Shown piece by piece: positions 36,359 through 46,830 of a stretch of DNA of 64,000 nt. Under the pieces are notes generated by a model, which worked only from the letters and a program-made list of their open reading frames with translations, ran no database searches and was not told the origin of the DNA. Source of the stretch: Dactylonectria macrodidyma (lineage: Eukaryota > Ascomycota > Sordariomycetes > Hypocreales > Nectriaceae). The DNA is taken from positions 186,001-250,000 of the forward strand of contig JAGMUV010000035.1 in assembly GCA_020744425.1 (NCBI GenBank), read 5' to 3'. Both the position numbers and the translations under genes were made by a program. How positions within the stretch are numbered: position 1 is the first letter of the stretch; the number at the start of each line of letters is the position of its first letter.

Positions 36359-36722
36359 TTAAATGAGACTATTCATAAAGTATGAAAGTCACATGATCGT
36401 TCCCTCACAGTCGCCTCGATCAGAGATGATCCAAATCCCGCTAACCCACTAAATCGACTAACACTAACTGTGAAATCCTCGTAAAATCAAAAAGCAGCAC
36501 TGCTTCAGCTGCCGAAGATAGGAAACTGAACACTTAGAGGAATCAGGCTTCAAGTTGACTTGCTACTAACCCACGCGAGGATAAAAAGAAAGAGCGTCGA
36601 TTGGACCAAATCAGGAGTAGAAGATATCCTCAGGGACTTTTGTGAGATCAGGGCAATACATTCGGAGGCATATGTATCATAGCATTAGAGCCCTTTGGAC
36701 ATGGCCTACCGGGCGTAATAGA

Positions 36723-36760
<38 letters not shown>

Positions 36761-37122
36761 GTATGGAAACATTATCATGGGACTCAACAGCTGCCCGCGA
36801 CTTCTCCTGTTGTCTGTTGCTTTGCCTGCCTGCACAAATTTCTGCAGCAGAAACTGCGTCGTCGCTGGGAGAGCTAGTCCTCAATGTGTCAGCCAGGTGC
36901 TCGTAGCCTCGCAGTCTCCCAAGCCAACTTGTCTCTTCCTGTTCTCCATCATCCGGGGGAAAAGACAGCAATCCGCTCCAGAGAAATCTTGCCTAGAAAC
37001 CGAGAATGAAAGTATTCAGGCCGACGTAAGTTGAGGCTGGGTCTAAACGAATAAAAAACAAAGGTAACCCATCGTAAGAACGTGCTCCAAGATGGAGGAC
37101 ATTGGCCAAAGGTACTTCTCTC
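36359..37122. other. Intergenic with a GT microsatellite
   Basis: No gene seen. A (TG)n run of about 16 units occupies 36725-36757. Confidence 0.6.
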
Positions 37123-38448
37123 TCAAATGACACCAGCTCGTTGCTCAGGCATCGACCCCGTCTCATCAGAGCCCGGAGACCCAGATAGGGGCTGGCTAAG
37201 TCGGTTCGCGACGTGGACGTCAATGAGCATTTCAACTAGCGCTTTAGCGTCCTTATAGATACTCACTAGATCGACCTGGCTGGATCCAACCCCGGCGAGG
37301 CTTCCATCAACGCTAGGCTTCCGGTACGCGGCGAAGACGATACCGCGATCTGTCTTTGCAGATCTCGCAGAAGAGATACTCGAGCTGGGGGCGCCATTTC
37401 TTGAGTACTGCCCCGTGTAAAACGAACAGGCATAGCCTTGAGCAAACTCGCCATCTCGCGCCTCTTGATTCCGGTGCTCAATCCAGCCTGGGGATTGGAG
37501 AATCTTTCCATGCGCGATAGCTGAGATCTGGAAGGGCGAGTTGACATTGTGTAAGCCATAGGCAGCGAGCAGGCGTCCCGTCATGCCCCGCGACGGCTTG
37601 GCTGATACGTTAGAGTTGACAGAGGCTGCGTCACCCAGGTCCGGCCCAGAACTTCGAGGCCGAGAGTTCTCCGGCCACCAAAGATTGACGACATATACGA
37701 GGTCGAAATTGTAGCGGTCGGCAATTCTAGCGGTCTCAAAGGCGGCAGCCGTGGCAGGCTGGCTCGGGTATGACGGTGGCAGAATGAGAAGAGATTGACG
37801 AGGAGACTCGGTTATGGAGGGAGCCGTCGAATGAGCTGCAGTGGCGTTCTGGTCTGGGGTCCAGTTCTCGGGACTTGTCTCGGCAATGTCATCATCGCTT
37901 AGGTTGAGGAAGTCGTTGAAATCAGGCTCTCGCAGCATGGAGCTGCTGAGTGACAGTCTGCTGGATGATGGCGCCAGGCTGGGAAGGCTGGGGGTCATTC
38001 GGAGTTGGGATTGGTCCCAAGTCGAAGTCTCAGCTAGTTGGCGACGAATATCTTTGCATACGGCCTTGTTGAAAAAGTCAATGGACTTGGAATCTCTTAA
38101 CTGAGAGTCAAGAACTGGGAAAGGCTCCGGAGAAGGGCCGGGCGTGGGTGGCTTTCTTTGAGGGAGTTCAGGGAGCTTCTTGTTTTGGAAGTATTGGCGA
38201 CCACGGTCGCTACTAAGGTCGGAGGAAGCGTTGCAGTGGCTGCTTGGGCCTGGCGCGAGGTGCGTGATCGAGGACGGTTGACTGAGCCTATTTCGGTGAG
38301 GCGAAACAGGTTCCGGCAAAGAAGGAACTCTACTTGCAGGCTGCGTCACTCCCACCTCTTCTCGGGCAGCCATGCGAGTAGCCTTGAGGCGAATGTAAGA
38401 GGGCCAGGGAAACTGAGGCTCCGTGATAGGAGCAGTCACTTGGATCAC
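37123..38448 (-). CDS. Conserved fungal protein of unknown function
   Basis: A single 441-codon frame, start ATG 38448, with an alternative internal ATG at 38373 (MAAREEVGVTQP). The first half is Pro/Ser-rich and probably disordered (KLPELPQRKPPTPGPSPEP). The second half is a compact conserved region (RYNFDLVYVVNLWWPEN, GMTGRLLAAYGLHNVNSPFQ, ARDGEFAQGYACSFYTGQYS, KALVEMLIDVHVANRL) that I recall from hypothetical proteins of Sordariomycetes, without an assigned function. No signal peptide or membrane segment. No defect seen, so it is one of the few intact host genes here. It lies within the inferred inverted segment. Confidence 0.75.
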   Translation of the reverse strand: MIQVTAPITEPQFPWPSYIRLKATRMAAREEVGVTQPASRVPSLPEPVSPHRNRLSQPSSITHLAPGPSSHCNASSDLSSDRGRQYFQNKKLPELPQRKPPTPGPSPEPFPVLDSQLRDSKSIDFFNKAVCKDIRRQLAETSTWDQSQLRMTPSLPSLAPSSSRLSLSSSMLREPDFNDFLNLSDDDIAETSPENWTPDQNATAAHSTAPSITESPRQSLLILPPSYPSQPATAAAFETARIADRYNFDLVYVVNLWWPENSRPRSSGPDLGDAASVNSNVSAKPSRGMTGRLLAAYGLHNVNSPFQISAIAHGKILQSPGWIEHRNQEARDGEFAQGYACSFYTGQYSRNGAPSSSISSARSAKTDRGIVFAAYRKPSVDGSLAGVGSSQVDLVSIYKDAKALVEMLIDVHVANRLSQPLSGSPGSDETGSMPEQRAGVI

Positions 38449-40030
38449 AGCTCACTAGAGTCGGCAGAAACAGTCGACGACTTCTCCTTGGCGAAGGCCC
38501 GCTCAGGGCGGTCGAACCCGTTGGCCAGCTTGAGCCTTTATAAATATGCAAGAACCGAGACGACGACGTTGAGCAAGGTCCCTGGTGAAATTGTGTCAAC
38601 AGGAAACCTAGGGGTTTTGTGCGGCGCTCGCCCCCTTGCCCTGCGTTCTGTTGTCTGCTGTGTGCTGTATGCTGGGGGTCTTGCGTTTCTGGCGTATGCT
38701 TGCTGAAGAGTATTTTGGGTTGGCTTGCGGTTGAAGTGGTGGGTCGCGGGTGTAAGTGCGACGAAAGAGAGGGTGGTGCAGCTGGTGGCAGGTGTAGAAG
38801 TCCCCTCCCGGGGCACAGAGGACGCAAGGGTGAATCGGCATTAAAGCGACACGGAAAGCTCCGGGGCAGACACCGTGGTAGGTTGGACTGAGAACTTGGC
38901 CCAAGCGCTAACTGCGTACGGATTGTCCTGTTCAATGCGCGGACTTGAAAGCACTACCTTCGGATCGATGCCAGACTGAGAGGTGACAAGCACTTATTCA
39001 TATCGTCGCGCTTAGATCGTAGCTGGACACAGGTAGGCACTATGTGTTCAGGGCTAATCTCAATGTCAGCCCGAGATTTAATAGTCACTATTTCTTATCA
39101 AAGTCACTCTGTCCTAACAGTTACTTGACAAGGCTTAGAACCTCAAGCCCGAAAAGCTTTCGGCATTGGTAGAACGGCGCTGATCGACCGATGATGTCAT
39201 GCTGTCGTAGCTTTGGTGATTCCCAGCGTCCCACTACCAGCGCCCTGAAACAGAGCGTGAACTTTCGTTTTCTCGCGCTTTGGCCTCCGCCTGCTCCCTC
39301 TAACCTTAATAGATCAAAGCCATCCAGTCTCGAACCCCGACTGGCTTTACTCCCTTTCCTTTTTGAGTGACCACCTGTGAGGCCAGCTGGAGCTTTCCGC
39401 TGTGGCGTTGGTGTGCGGGGTGTGCTCACCACAAGCCGCTCAGACCGACAAACAGCGTCGGAGACCCGGCGCCACGCGTAGCCAGCAGCGACATTAGGCC
39501 CATGATGATCTTGGCAAGGAGGGACGAGGTGATGCAGTCACGGGCAGATGCTGGTGATTGCTCTCGAGCGAAGCTTTCGGGCAACCCAAGATCAAGCGGG
39601 CCGGTCCTTGCCCACTAATCCAAGGATGGCATCCCCCACCCGTTCCGGGGCCCAACCGTGAGGGGCATCTCGCGTGCTCCACCACGGCACGTTTGCAGAA
39701 AAGGCACATTAATAATGGCACTTTTAGGGCGAAGGGATGACATGGTCTCCAAGCAGGTCCGATTTTTCTTTCATCACTATAGCAGGACTCCTTAATTTTG
39801 ATTTGTGGTGGAAGATGAGCGCCATAGCAAATTTCGAATAACTTATTTGGGAGCTTTGGTGGAACGTGTTGGGTGAGGGAAGCTACGCCAATTGGAGATG
39901 GGTTCTTGATAAAAGAGCTTTGGTTGGGCTGAGGAGGGCTATTAACAAATCGGATAAATGGGTTCTGCGACCCATTCTTGGTGATGTTGGGACTTGGTTT
40001 CGGAGGCGAGCCAGTTCTCGCTGGGCTTTA
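38449..40030. other. No recognisable gene; promoter side of the 37123-38448 gene
   Basis: The first few hundred bases are the likely promoter and 5' leader of the minus-strand gene. Beyond that, only short frames without recognised domains. It ends at TA 40029-40030, the target duplication of pogo-B. Confidence 0.4.
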
Positions 40031-42237
40031 CCATCCAGTACCCCTCTGCCGATAAGACCCCTCTACTGATAAGCAAAAAAAAAGTTTCCCCATACAAACT
40101 GCTAATTTTCAACCCCCTCACAAAGAGCCACCAGAAATACGAAAAACAAGTCAATTCCTATTTTTCCAGCTTGGAATCGAATGTATTTTAATATAGTCTT
40201 GGTCTTCTAACTGCACGGCCTGCGCGCGTGCGTGTGACAGCTAACTCTTCCGCCTCCGAATTTGAGCCCTCATTCTCTTCCACCCCTCCCACCTCGATCA
40301 CCTCTTCGACACCCTCTGTCTCTTCAATCACTTCGTTTGGCTCAGAAATAGTGTCACCGGTCACTAGAGACTCGGCCAGTGTCATAAACTTCCTGTTGGG
40401 ATTCGGTATCGCTTTCCTCTTCTTGCCTCTGCTCAGCCTCCCGACTTCCTCCTCTAAACTGGCTACTCTTGAGCTTAGAGAAGCGATCTTTGACTCTTGT
40501 GCTTCAAAACCTTTCGATATCACAGAATAGCGCCTTCTTGTCGAAGGGCTTTTGTTCTTACCTAGATCCCTGATGTGACGGCTGGTCTTTGGCGTGTTAT
40601 CAGAGTCGCGTTGCCCGTCGCTGAGGCCGTCTGATGCGGGCGTCGTTTCCTTCTTGTCAGGCTGGATCTCAGGATGTATGAGCGCTTTCCGTCGAGAAAT
40701 CGGCCAGTTTCCAGTCACTCTCCAACCAGAAAGGATGTTTTTCTTCGTCATACCCACTTCTCTGCCTTTGGCATAGGCCTTGATGAAGTTGACCTTGTCC
40801 ACCGGCGCAGAATCGGTCAGGCTTGTCAGCTTTTGGAGTTCTTTGCGATAGGCCGCCTTGGATGCATTAAATGGACCATTGTCGAGTGGTTGTAGGCCGT
40901 GGGAGCAGTGAGCCGGCAGGTAACAACAATACACGTTGTTCAAAAAGCACGTAGCCATCCACTCATCCTAGATTTACGGTCAGCGACATCCCCGGCCCAG
41001 GTGGCCCGGAAAAGGCGGATACGAACAGATACATGGCTTCGATGACCATCTAGTATGATAAGCCTCGCATCTGACTCATCTTCCGGCTGTGTTTGGGGAA
41101 GATAGACCTGTTTGAGCCACTCGACCGCGATATGGTTGTCTGTCCAGCCGTTGTCGGACGTGATGTAATACCAGTCAGCCACTTCCTTGAGCTCATCAAT
41201 AAACCACTGTTGCTGAAGCTCTTTGCCTTTAAAGATAATCCCCGGCTTCAGAAGACGACCAGTTGCAGTTGCGGCTTCGAGAAAGCTGGTCCAAGTGCGG
41301 GACTGAGAGCCTTTGAGGAAGGCTTTCTTCTTGGGGTCGCTACTGCCGATAACTAAGGAATCCAAGCCTATATTGGCAGCTGGTTAGTTTGTCTCATGAA
41401 AGAAACGACAAAATACTCACCAAATCCGGCCATGATGCCGCCCTCGTCAACATTAACAGTGTTCTCAGGTTTGATCCAGCCATATTCGCTCTCGCGGATG
41501 TCAAAGTACCAATTGACGGCGGTCGGGGTAAAACAATTGAACCTCGACGCCTCCTGGCGTTTTCCTATCTTGGTCTTTATGGACGGATGTCGTTTCATAA
41601 ACCTGGCTAGCCAATGTACGCCGATAGGCTTTTCCCTGCCTTGCTGTTGTAGGAGGGCAGCGACGGTGGCGCGAACTTGACTGTGAGAAGGAGCATAGCC
41701 CAAGGCCTCTTGTCGAAGTATCCAGGAAACTAATCTGGACTCCTGAGACTTGGATAACAGCTGGGCGGGATGGGTGACCTCGGACTTTGGCGGTACACCT
41801 CTTAATCGGTTCGAAAGAGTCGGCTGAGGGATGCCGTGCTTCTGGGCGGATTGGTTCTGCGAGAGACCGTTATCTGTGACATCCAATATTGCTTCAATAA
41901 CGTCATCCTCTGTGTAAGAAGCTCGAGCCATTTTTCAAGGCGATTATGGAAGGCCGGCGCAGATAAAAGTCCTACAAGCTTTGGGGAGGAGTGTTCGTGG
42001 AGGAGGCATTGATAGAAATTTTGCGATAGTTCCATGCGGCCAAACCGCCCATATAGCGTAAGCAACAATAGCATAATACGAAACAGCATGAAACTCTCAA
42101 TAAGACACAACTTGTTTCACGTAAATAACTTCAATTTTGGCCAAGCACCGTGTAAGTGAAATTGGGCATTTTGTATGGGGAAACTTTTTTTTTGCTTATC
42201 AGTAGAGGGGTCTTATCGGCAGAGGGGTACTGGATGG
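40031..42237 (-). mobile_element. pogo-B: complete pogo/Fot-type transposon
   Basis: 2207 bp between TA dinucleotides (40029-40030, 42238-42239), with the same inverted termini as pogo-A (CCATCCAGTACCCCTCTGCC). It is the uninterrupted reference for pogo-A. Its right flank is the C-terminal part of hAT-B and its left flank is host DNA without hAT sequence, which shows that its two sides no longer belong together. Confidence 0.96.
40188..41931 (-). CDS. pogo-B transposase, apparently intact
   Basis: Exon 1 41931-41421 (511 nt), intron 41420-41368 (gtgagt...atatag, 53 nt), exon 2 41367-41027, intron 41026-40968 (59 nt, gttcgt...atctag), exon 3 40967-40188. Total 543 residues. Order: Psq-type helix-turn-helix (VIEAILDVTDNGLSQNQSA), CENP-B-type DNA-binding domain (ESRLVSWILRQEALGYAPSH; HWLARFMKRHPSIKTKIGKR), DDE_1 catalytic domain with acidic residues in NVDEGG, LDGHRSH and PLDNGPF, then a low-complexity linker and a leucine-zipper-like coiled coil. 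No stop or frameshift. It could act on the termini of pogo-A and pogo-B. Confidence 0.93.
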
Positions 42238-42790
42238 TAAGTACTACTATAAGACCGATGAGACGCCTGTATATTCCGCGGCATTGCTTCTCCACCCATC
42301 AAAGCGATTGAAATATCTCCGCCTGAACTGGCACGTTGATTGGCATGATGGTGCAATCAATAAGGCTAGGCAGATCTGGAGTCAGTACAAAGATCTTCCT
42401 GTTGCCACTACTCTGGAGGAGGCCCCGGAAATCCACATGACAGCGTATGATAAACTCGCGCAGTTGCTCGACGTGACGGAGGCGGATAACGATGAGGATG
42501 AGCTGGAGAAGTTCATTAATGGTTCTCCCTGCAAGATCGCAATTACTCCGCTTGCGTGGTGGTGCAGAGAAGAGCAACGGATCGAATACCCCCGTCTGCA
42601 TAAGATGGCTATTAACATACTTTCGATTGCGCCCATGTCGGATAAGGCCGAACGTGTCTTTTCAGGTGCTCGGCGTACTATCTCGTATGACCGTGCACGC
42701 CTCGGAGCGGAGAATATTGAGATGACAGAGTGTCTTGGGAATTGGAACAAGAATGACCTTATTCGGAAGGTGCATGTACTGCCAACTTAG
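42238..42790 (+). CDS. hAT-B transposase, C-terminal third
   Basis: Reads KYYYKTDETPVYSAALLLHP directly from the pogo junction, then the hAT dimerisation domain (YPRLHKMAINILSIAPMSDK, AERVFSGARRTISYDRARLG) to the stop at 42790. It continues, in phase, the N-terminal part that stops at FVLD at 22568. No other defect seen. As it stands it has no start or promoter of its own. Confidence 0.92.
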
Positions 42791-42952
42791 GCTGAGAACC
42801 GAAGGAACGGCGACACGTCCGGGCAGTAAGCACAACAACATCATGTCTTGGCGCTTACTGATAAGCTAATCAATCAGTATCAGTAGGAGAGTAATCAAGC
42901 AATCAGTATCAGTATAGGCCTTATCAATCAGTATTGCTTGTTGAGAAGTCTG
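42238..42952 (+). mobile_element. hAT-B, 3' part
   Basis: Starts at the TA next to pogo-B and ends at 42952 with the inverted terminus matching 25380 (20 bp, one mismatch), followed by target copy ATTGCCAA (42953-42960). The orientation is opposite to its 5' part at 22570-25380. Confidence 0.93.
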
Positions 42953-43013
42953 ATTGCCAAGAACCCAATATATTGGCAGTGTGATAATACATCCAATATT
43001 CCACGTGACCTCA

Positions 43014-45462
43014 TCATTCAACTGCCTCAGCGAAAGTCTCGTCACCTTGAAAATCTCGTATCCCAAACCATGACTTCAGGCACTCCAATGCTTCAATTAC
43101 ATCACTCCCAAGTCGATTTCGACGGTCCGTAATCGTTATCTTTGCCCCAGAGAAGAGTCGTTCGGGCTCCGCAGACATTGCAGGAATTGACAATATATCC
43201 ACGGCCATCTTGCTCAGGCTCGGGTAGTCTTTCTGCTGCGCCTCCTCTAGCCACCATGCAAGGGCGCTCGTAAAACCATAAACCCGTTCAGACTTGCAAT
43301 AACGCTCGTATTCGTCCGTGATGAGTGACGGCTGCAGGTGCTTGTTCCGCCAATTCAAGAACTCGTTCGTGGTCGCCGATGGGACCTCGCAGAGTGGAAG
43401 AGGTGATTCCACAGGTCTATATTCGTTCCACACAGCGTCTCAAGCAACTTCGTCGACGACTCAACCCACTCCTCTTTCCAGTTCTCCTGGATGTAGTGCC
43501 ATTTATGCGAAGGGTGGAGCACGATAGCTGCAACATAGGCAGGTGATTCATCAGTAAGGCGATAATACTTGTCCAGCTTCGCCCAGCCCGAGTTATACAT
43601 CGGTGCCATCACCGGATCGTCGACATTTGCCTCCTTGCCGGCTTCGAATTGTGCCAATACGAAGTCCATAGCCAGGAGGACATTGTCGAGTGTTGCAAAC
43701 GATAACTCGAGAGCCTTAGTCGTCATCTTCAGCTTCTCTAAGAAGAACTTGATCTTCTCCAAGATGGTCCAGTCCTCTGAAGAGAGCTTGTCTCCAGCGC
43801 AATCTGCATCCATCCATTTGTTGAAATAGCCGTCAATTGCGTCTCTAAGATTCAAGGCCGCTCTCAACATGGTATACCACGACCTCCACCGTGTGTCGTG
43901 GTCTCGCGCAAGCTTACGGTTATGGCTGATAGCAAGAAACTTTTGGATGCGCTGAACATTCCGTTGGATGTAAACGACGAAGTTGTGAAGCTTGCCAAGA
44001 GGTCCCTTCTTCCGCCACGCTTCAATATGCTTTAGTGTCATGTCAATATCAAGTCACTCGTTCACAAAATGAGGCAAGAATCACGATCATCGTGAACTTG
44101 TTCACGATGAGAGTGAACGACCACCACTAGCATCAGGCAGCAGCCTGCTGCCTATGATATCGGCAGATTGAACATAGGTATAAGAGACCGACCTTCTTCG
44201 CTCCTTTAGATAGAAAATCAAGAGTCTTTCGTTGCCCGATTCACAGGGGATCTTCTTCCCGATCGTTGTTCAGTCATCCAAACAATCGTGTCGTGCGACA
44301 TGTCACATTATACAGACCTGGATCGCCGCATTCGAGCTTCTCATTGTCGGTAACAAAGAGGAAAGGTTTGGCGGCGAGATTGATGATATGACCTTGGCAG
44401 CGGAGTCGGTGAACTTTGGGATCGTATCGGATGTCATATCGGCGAAGGAGGCCTGTGGGATCTTAGAACCAGTCAGTAGAAACGGTGAGTTGTACTGACC
44501 AAGCGAAAGGGATCTCATCATTGTGTCATTATTGCCAGCATTGTCCATCACGAAATATCCGAGTTTTGAAGCAAAGCCCCATTCGTCAACCACTTCCAAA
44601 ATGGCCGCAGCGAGGTGAGAACCGTCGTGCTCACTGTCGATGTCTTTCAACGCCAAAACATGGTGTTCCAGCTGGCCGTCTTCCGTGACATAGTGGCCGA
44701 CTACGCCCAAGATGGCCAAAGAGTTAAGAGAAGTCCAAAGTCGCAGCTAATATGAATTCTTGACTTCGCCGACTGTATGCGCTGCTTGACCTTCTCCTTC
44801 TGGTCTTCATACTGCCGCATAATCCATTTCCTAATGGTCTCGTGCGTATCTGGAAGCCAAGTATCGATATCGTCATTGATGTAGGCCAAGAGTGCCCGGA
44901 ACTCTGGGCATTCCACAAGCCGAAATGGGAGAGAGCAGGCCGTAATAAACCTCACGTACAACACTTCGAGCTGGTCAGGGTCGATCGAATCTCCGGATTG
45001 ATCGTTGAGCCGACGGCGTTTGCGGGGATTTTCTTCTGCTGCAGCACGAGCTTGTTCGAGAATCGTTCGTATCGTTGTCACTTTAGCTGATCGCAGGGCT
45101 CCTTTTGGCAGGCCGTGGCCGTCAGGAGGAGGGCCCGTAAGATGTTTTGCAGGAGCCGCAGTACCCCCAGAACAGGCATATGCTCTGTCACAATGTTTGC
45201 AACGCCACTCTTCTTTTCCGGTCCGCGGATTGTAGTATCTCGTCTCCATCTCCTCGTCTGGCATATGAGAGAAGACCCAAGACGTTCTGGGTTTGGTGGA
45301 GGAGGTTGTGGAGGCTGTGCGAGGTCGAGATGATTGGCATTTGGGTGTTTGGCTCTGGTCTAGGTCATCCCACTGCTGGCTGGAAAACTCCGACCCGTTG
45401 ACTGAAATTGACGACTCTCTTCGTTGCGACCATTGGACAAAAGGGAGACGTTGTTGAGGCAT
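43014..45462 (-). pseudogene. hAT-3 transposase, two frameshifts and a solo LTR
   Basis: Start ATG 45462 (MPQQRLPFVQWSQRRES). A BED-like zinc finger (WRCKHCDRAYACSGGTAAPA) and a nuclear-type basic patch (PRKRRRLND) are followed by a one-base deletion at about 44745 (SCDFG, then in another frame LAILGVVGHYVTEDG). The core has GYFVMDNAGNNDT, an intron at 44499-44453 (47 nt) and GHIINLAAKPFLF. The solo LTR at 44041-44300 interrupts it. The remainder includes KGPLGKLHNFVVYIQ and DKYYRLTDESPAYVAAIVLH, then a second frame change at about 43440 and an intact dimerisation domain (MSAEPERLFSGAKITITDRR) to the stop at 43014. Confidence 0.9.
44041..44300. repeat. Solo LTR (260 bp) inside hAT-3
   Basis: Begins TGTCAATATC, ends GTGCGACA, and is flanked by the 5-bp duplication TGTCA (44036-44040 and 44301-44305). 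Near-identical to 50905-51164, with a handful of substitutions. Contains a palindromic GAACTTGTTC / gagtgaac cluster. A single LTR with a target duplication implies LTR-LTR recombination of a full element whose internal part is not in this window. Confidence 0.93.
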
Positions 45463-45999
45463 GGCGGTACGGTTAGTCAGTAGGCTCGACGGTGATAAAG
45501 AAAATGGGCAGTGGTGGCGACGGCAAATATTGACAGGCAACCACCGGGATGCCCAGCCCAACGTCGTCCGTACCGGCTATGCCTTCCCTTGCGCGTGGAA
45601 GAAACGCGTGGTCGCGTGTTAGGAATGACTGTCAACAAAGATGTGTGTCGAAGTGAATGCCAGCCAATAAAAGCCAAGTATCGCTGTGGCTGGTATAGGG
45701 TAAGGCCTGTCTGGCTACCGTCAAGAGGCGAATTCGCCCCAGGATTGACAACCCAATATAAATAATATATTGCCAATATGGACATCCTCATATTGTATTG
45801 TCACAATATCAAAATCTTCATATTATATTGTTACAATATGAGAAAGTCCATATCATATGGGGTATATTGCAATATACTACTTTATTGCCATACTATTAGC
45901 AACACTGACTAGACGAGGCTGACCCGAGACGCACTCGCGCTCCTTCCCTCCTTTTCAATCTCTTCTCTTCTCATTTGTTCCTCCTCCTTATTACCTGGG

Positions 46000-46396
46000 C
46001 TCGGCAAGAAGAAAGGTGTTACAGCACCCTTCACCTGACCGGGAATACCCGAGGCAGCCTCGTGCTGCCACGCCCATGGCCATACCATGGCCCTCCTGGT
46101 AACAGGCTGGTTCTGCGGCTACTGATTCTCAGCCGCGACTGGTCATCCCGCTGACGGGTAACAGGCTCGACACGATGCACCTTTGAGCCGATGATATGCT
46201 GGATAGTGGTCTGCTTTCGCCTTTTGCAGAAAATGTTTTTCGTTGGGGAGGATTAATTTCGCGTCGCAAATGACTTAACTAAGCCTAACCCCACCTAATG
46301 GCATTATGTAGATTGTAGATTAGGATCCTTAGACCAGTAGGGGACTCTACGGGCCTAACGGCCCCCCAGACGAAAAATATACATACATACTATGTG
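46000..46396 (+). mobile_element. Possible LINE-like 3'-end remnant, second copy
   Basis: Collinear with 9520-9875 (CCCGCTGACGGG, gcacctttgagc, GGGGACT, ACGGGCC, then GACGAAAAATATACATACATAC). It ends in an atac tail like the first copy. No coding capacity. Confidence 0.4.
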
Positions 46397-46423
46397 TCTC
46401 ACCTACCTTATATGAGGGACCTA

Positions 46424-46639
46424 CCGTAGAAACTCGAGAAATTGACGGGCTTGGCATTTCCACTTTTTCCTCGCTTATGCACGATCTGCCCCATAAAGCT
46501 CCGTTACGCCCTGCCTTGAGCCATTCACAATTGCAATCAGTTTTACAATATCCTCCTTATTTCCAAAGCAGCCATTGGTTAACCGAGCTTTCGGAGGTGC
46601 CCACTTTGCCAAGCCCGTCAATTTCTCGAGTTTCTACGG
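46424..46639. mobile_element. 216-bp MITE
   Basis: Inverted terminal repeats of about 32 bp (start CCGTAGAAACTCGAGAAATT; the right end is the complement, ending 46639), bordered by TA at 46422-46423 and 46640-46641. No coding capacity. Size, long inverted ends and TA target fit a Tc1/mariner/pogo-type miniature element; its termini match none of the pogo copies here. Confidence 0.85.
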
Positions 46640-46679
46640 TATCTTAGCACTAGCACCGGACCGCCCGGTGCCGTTCGAC

Positions 46680-46830
46680 TCGATGTCGAAAGAAATGTGC
46701 CCTGTTCGATTCGCGTATTGAATGGGATACGCCATATTCGATTCGCACCGAATCGAACGCCAAGATATTCGATTCGACATTCGTAAGACTTGGCATCGAA
46801 TGAATCTATCGATTCGATTCCCATTCGTTC
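46680..46830. repeat. Degenerate GAATCGAAT repeats
   Basis: Many imperfect copies of attcgattcg/cgaatcgaat. The cluster overlaps the stop codon and 3' flank of the rhodopsin-like gene and encodes its last residues (ESNR). Confidence 0.6.

Larger units (their letters stand above)
42953..45907 (-). mobile_element. hAT-3, main part
   Basis: The 5' terminus is at 45907 on the minus strand (CAGTGTTGCTAATA), with target copy ACTAGACG at 45908-45915. The lower boundary is the hAT-B insertion (target copy 42953-42960). The remaining 121 bp of the 3' end and the second ACTAGACG copy are at 25389-25517, inverted. AT-rich caatat repeats lie next to both termini. Confidence 0.88.
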
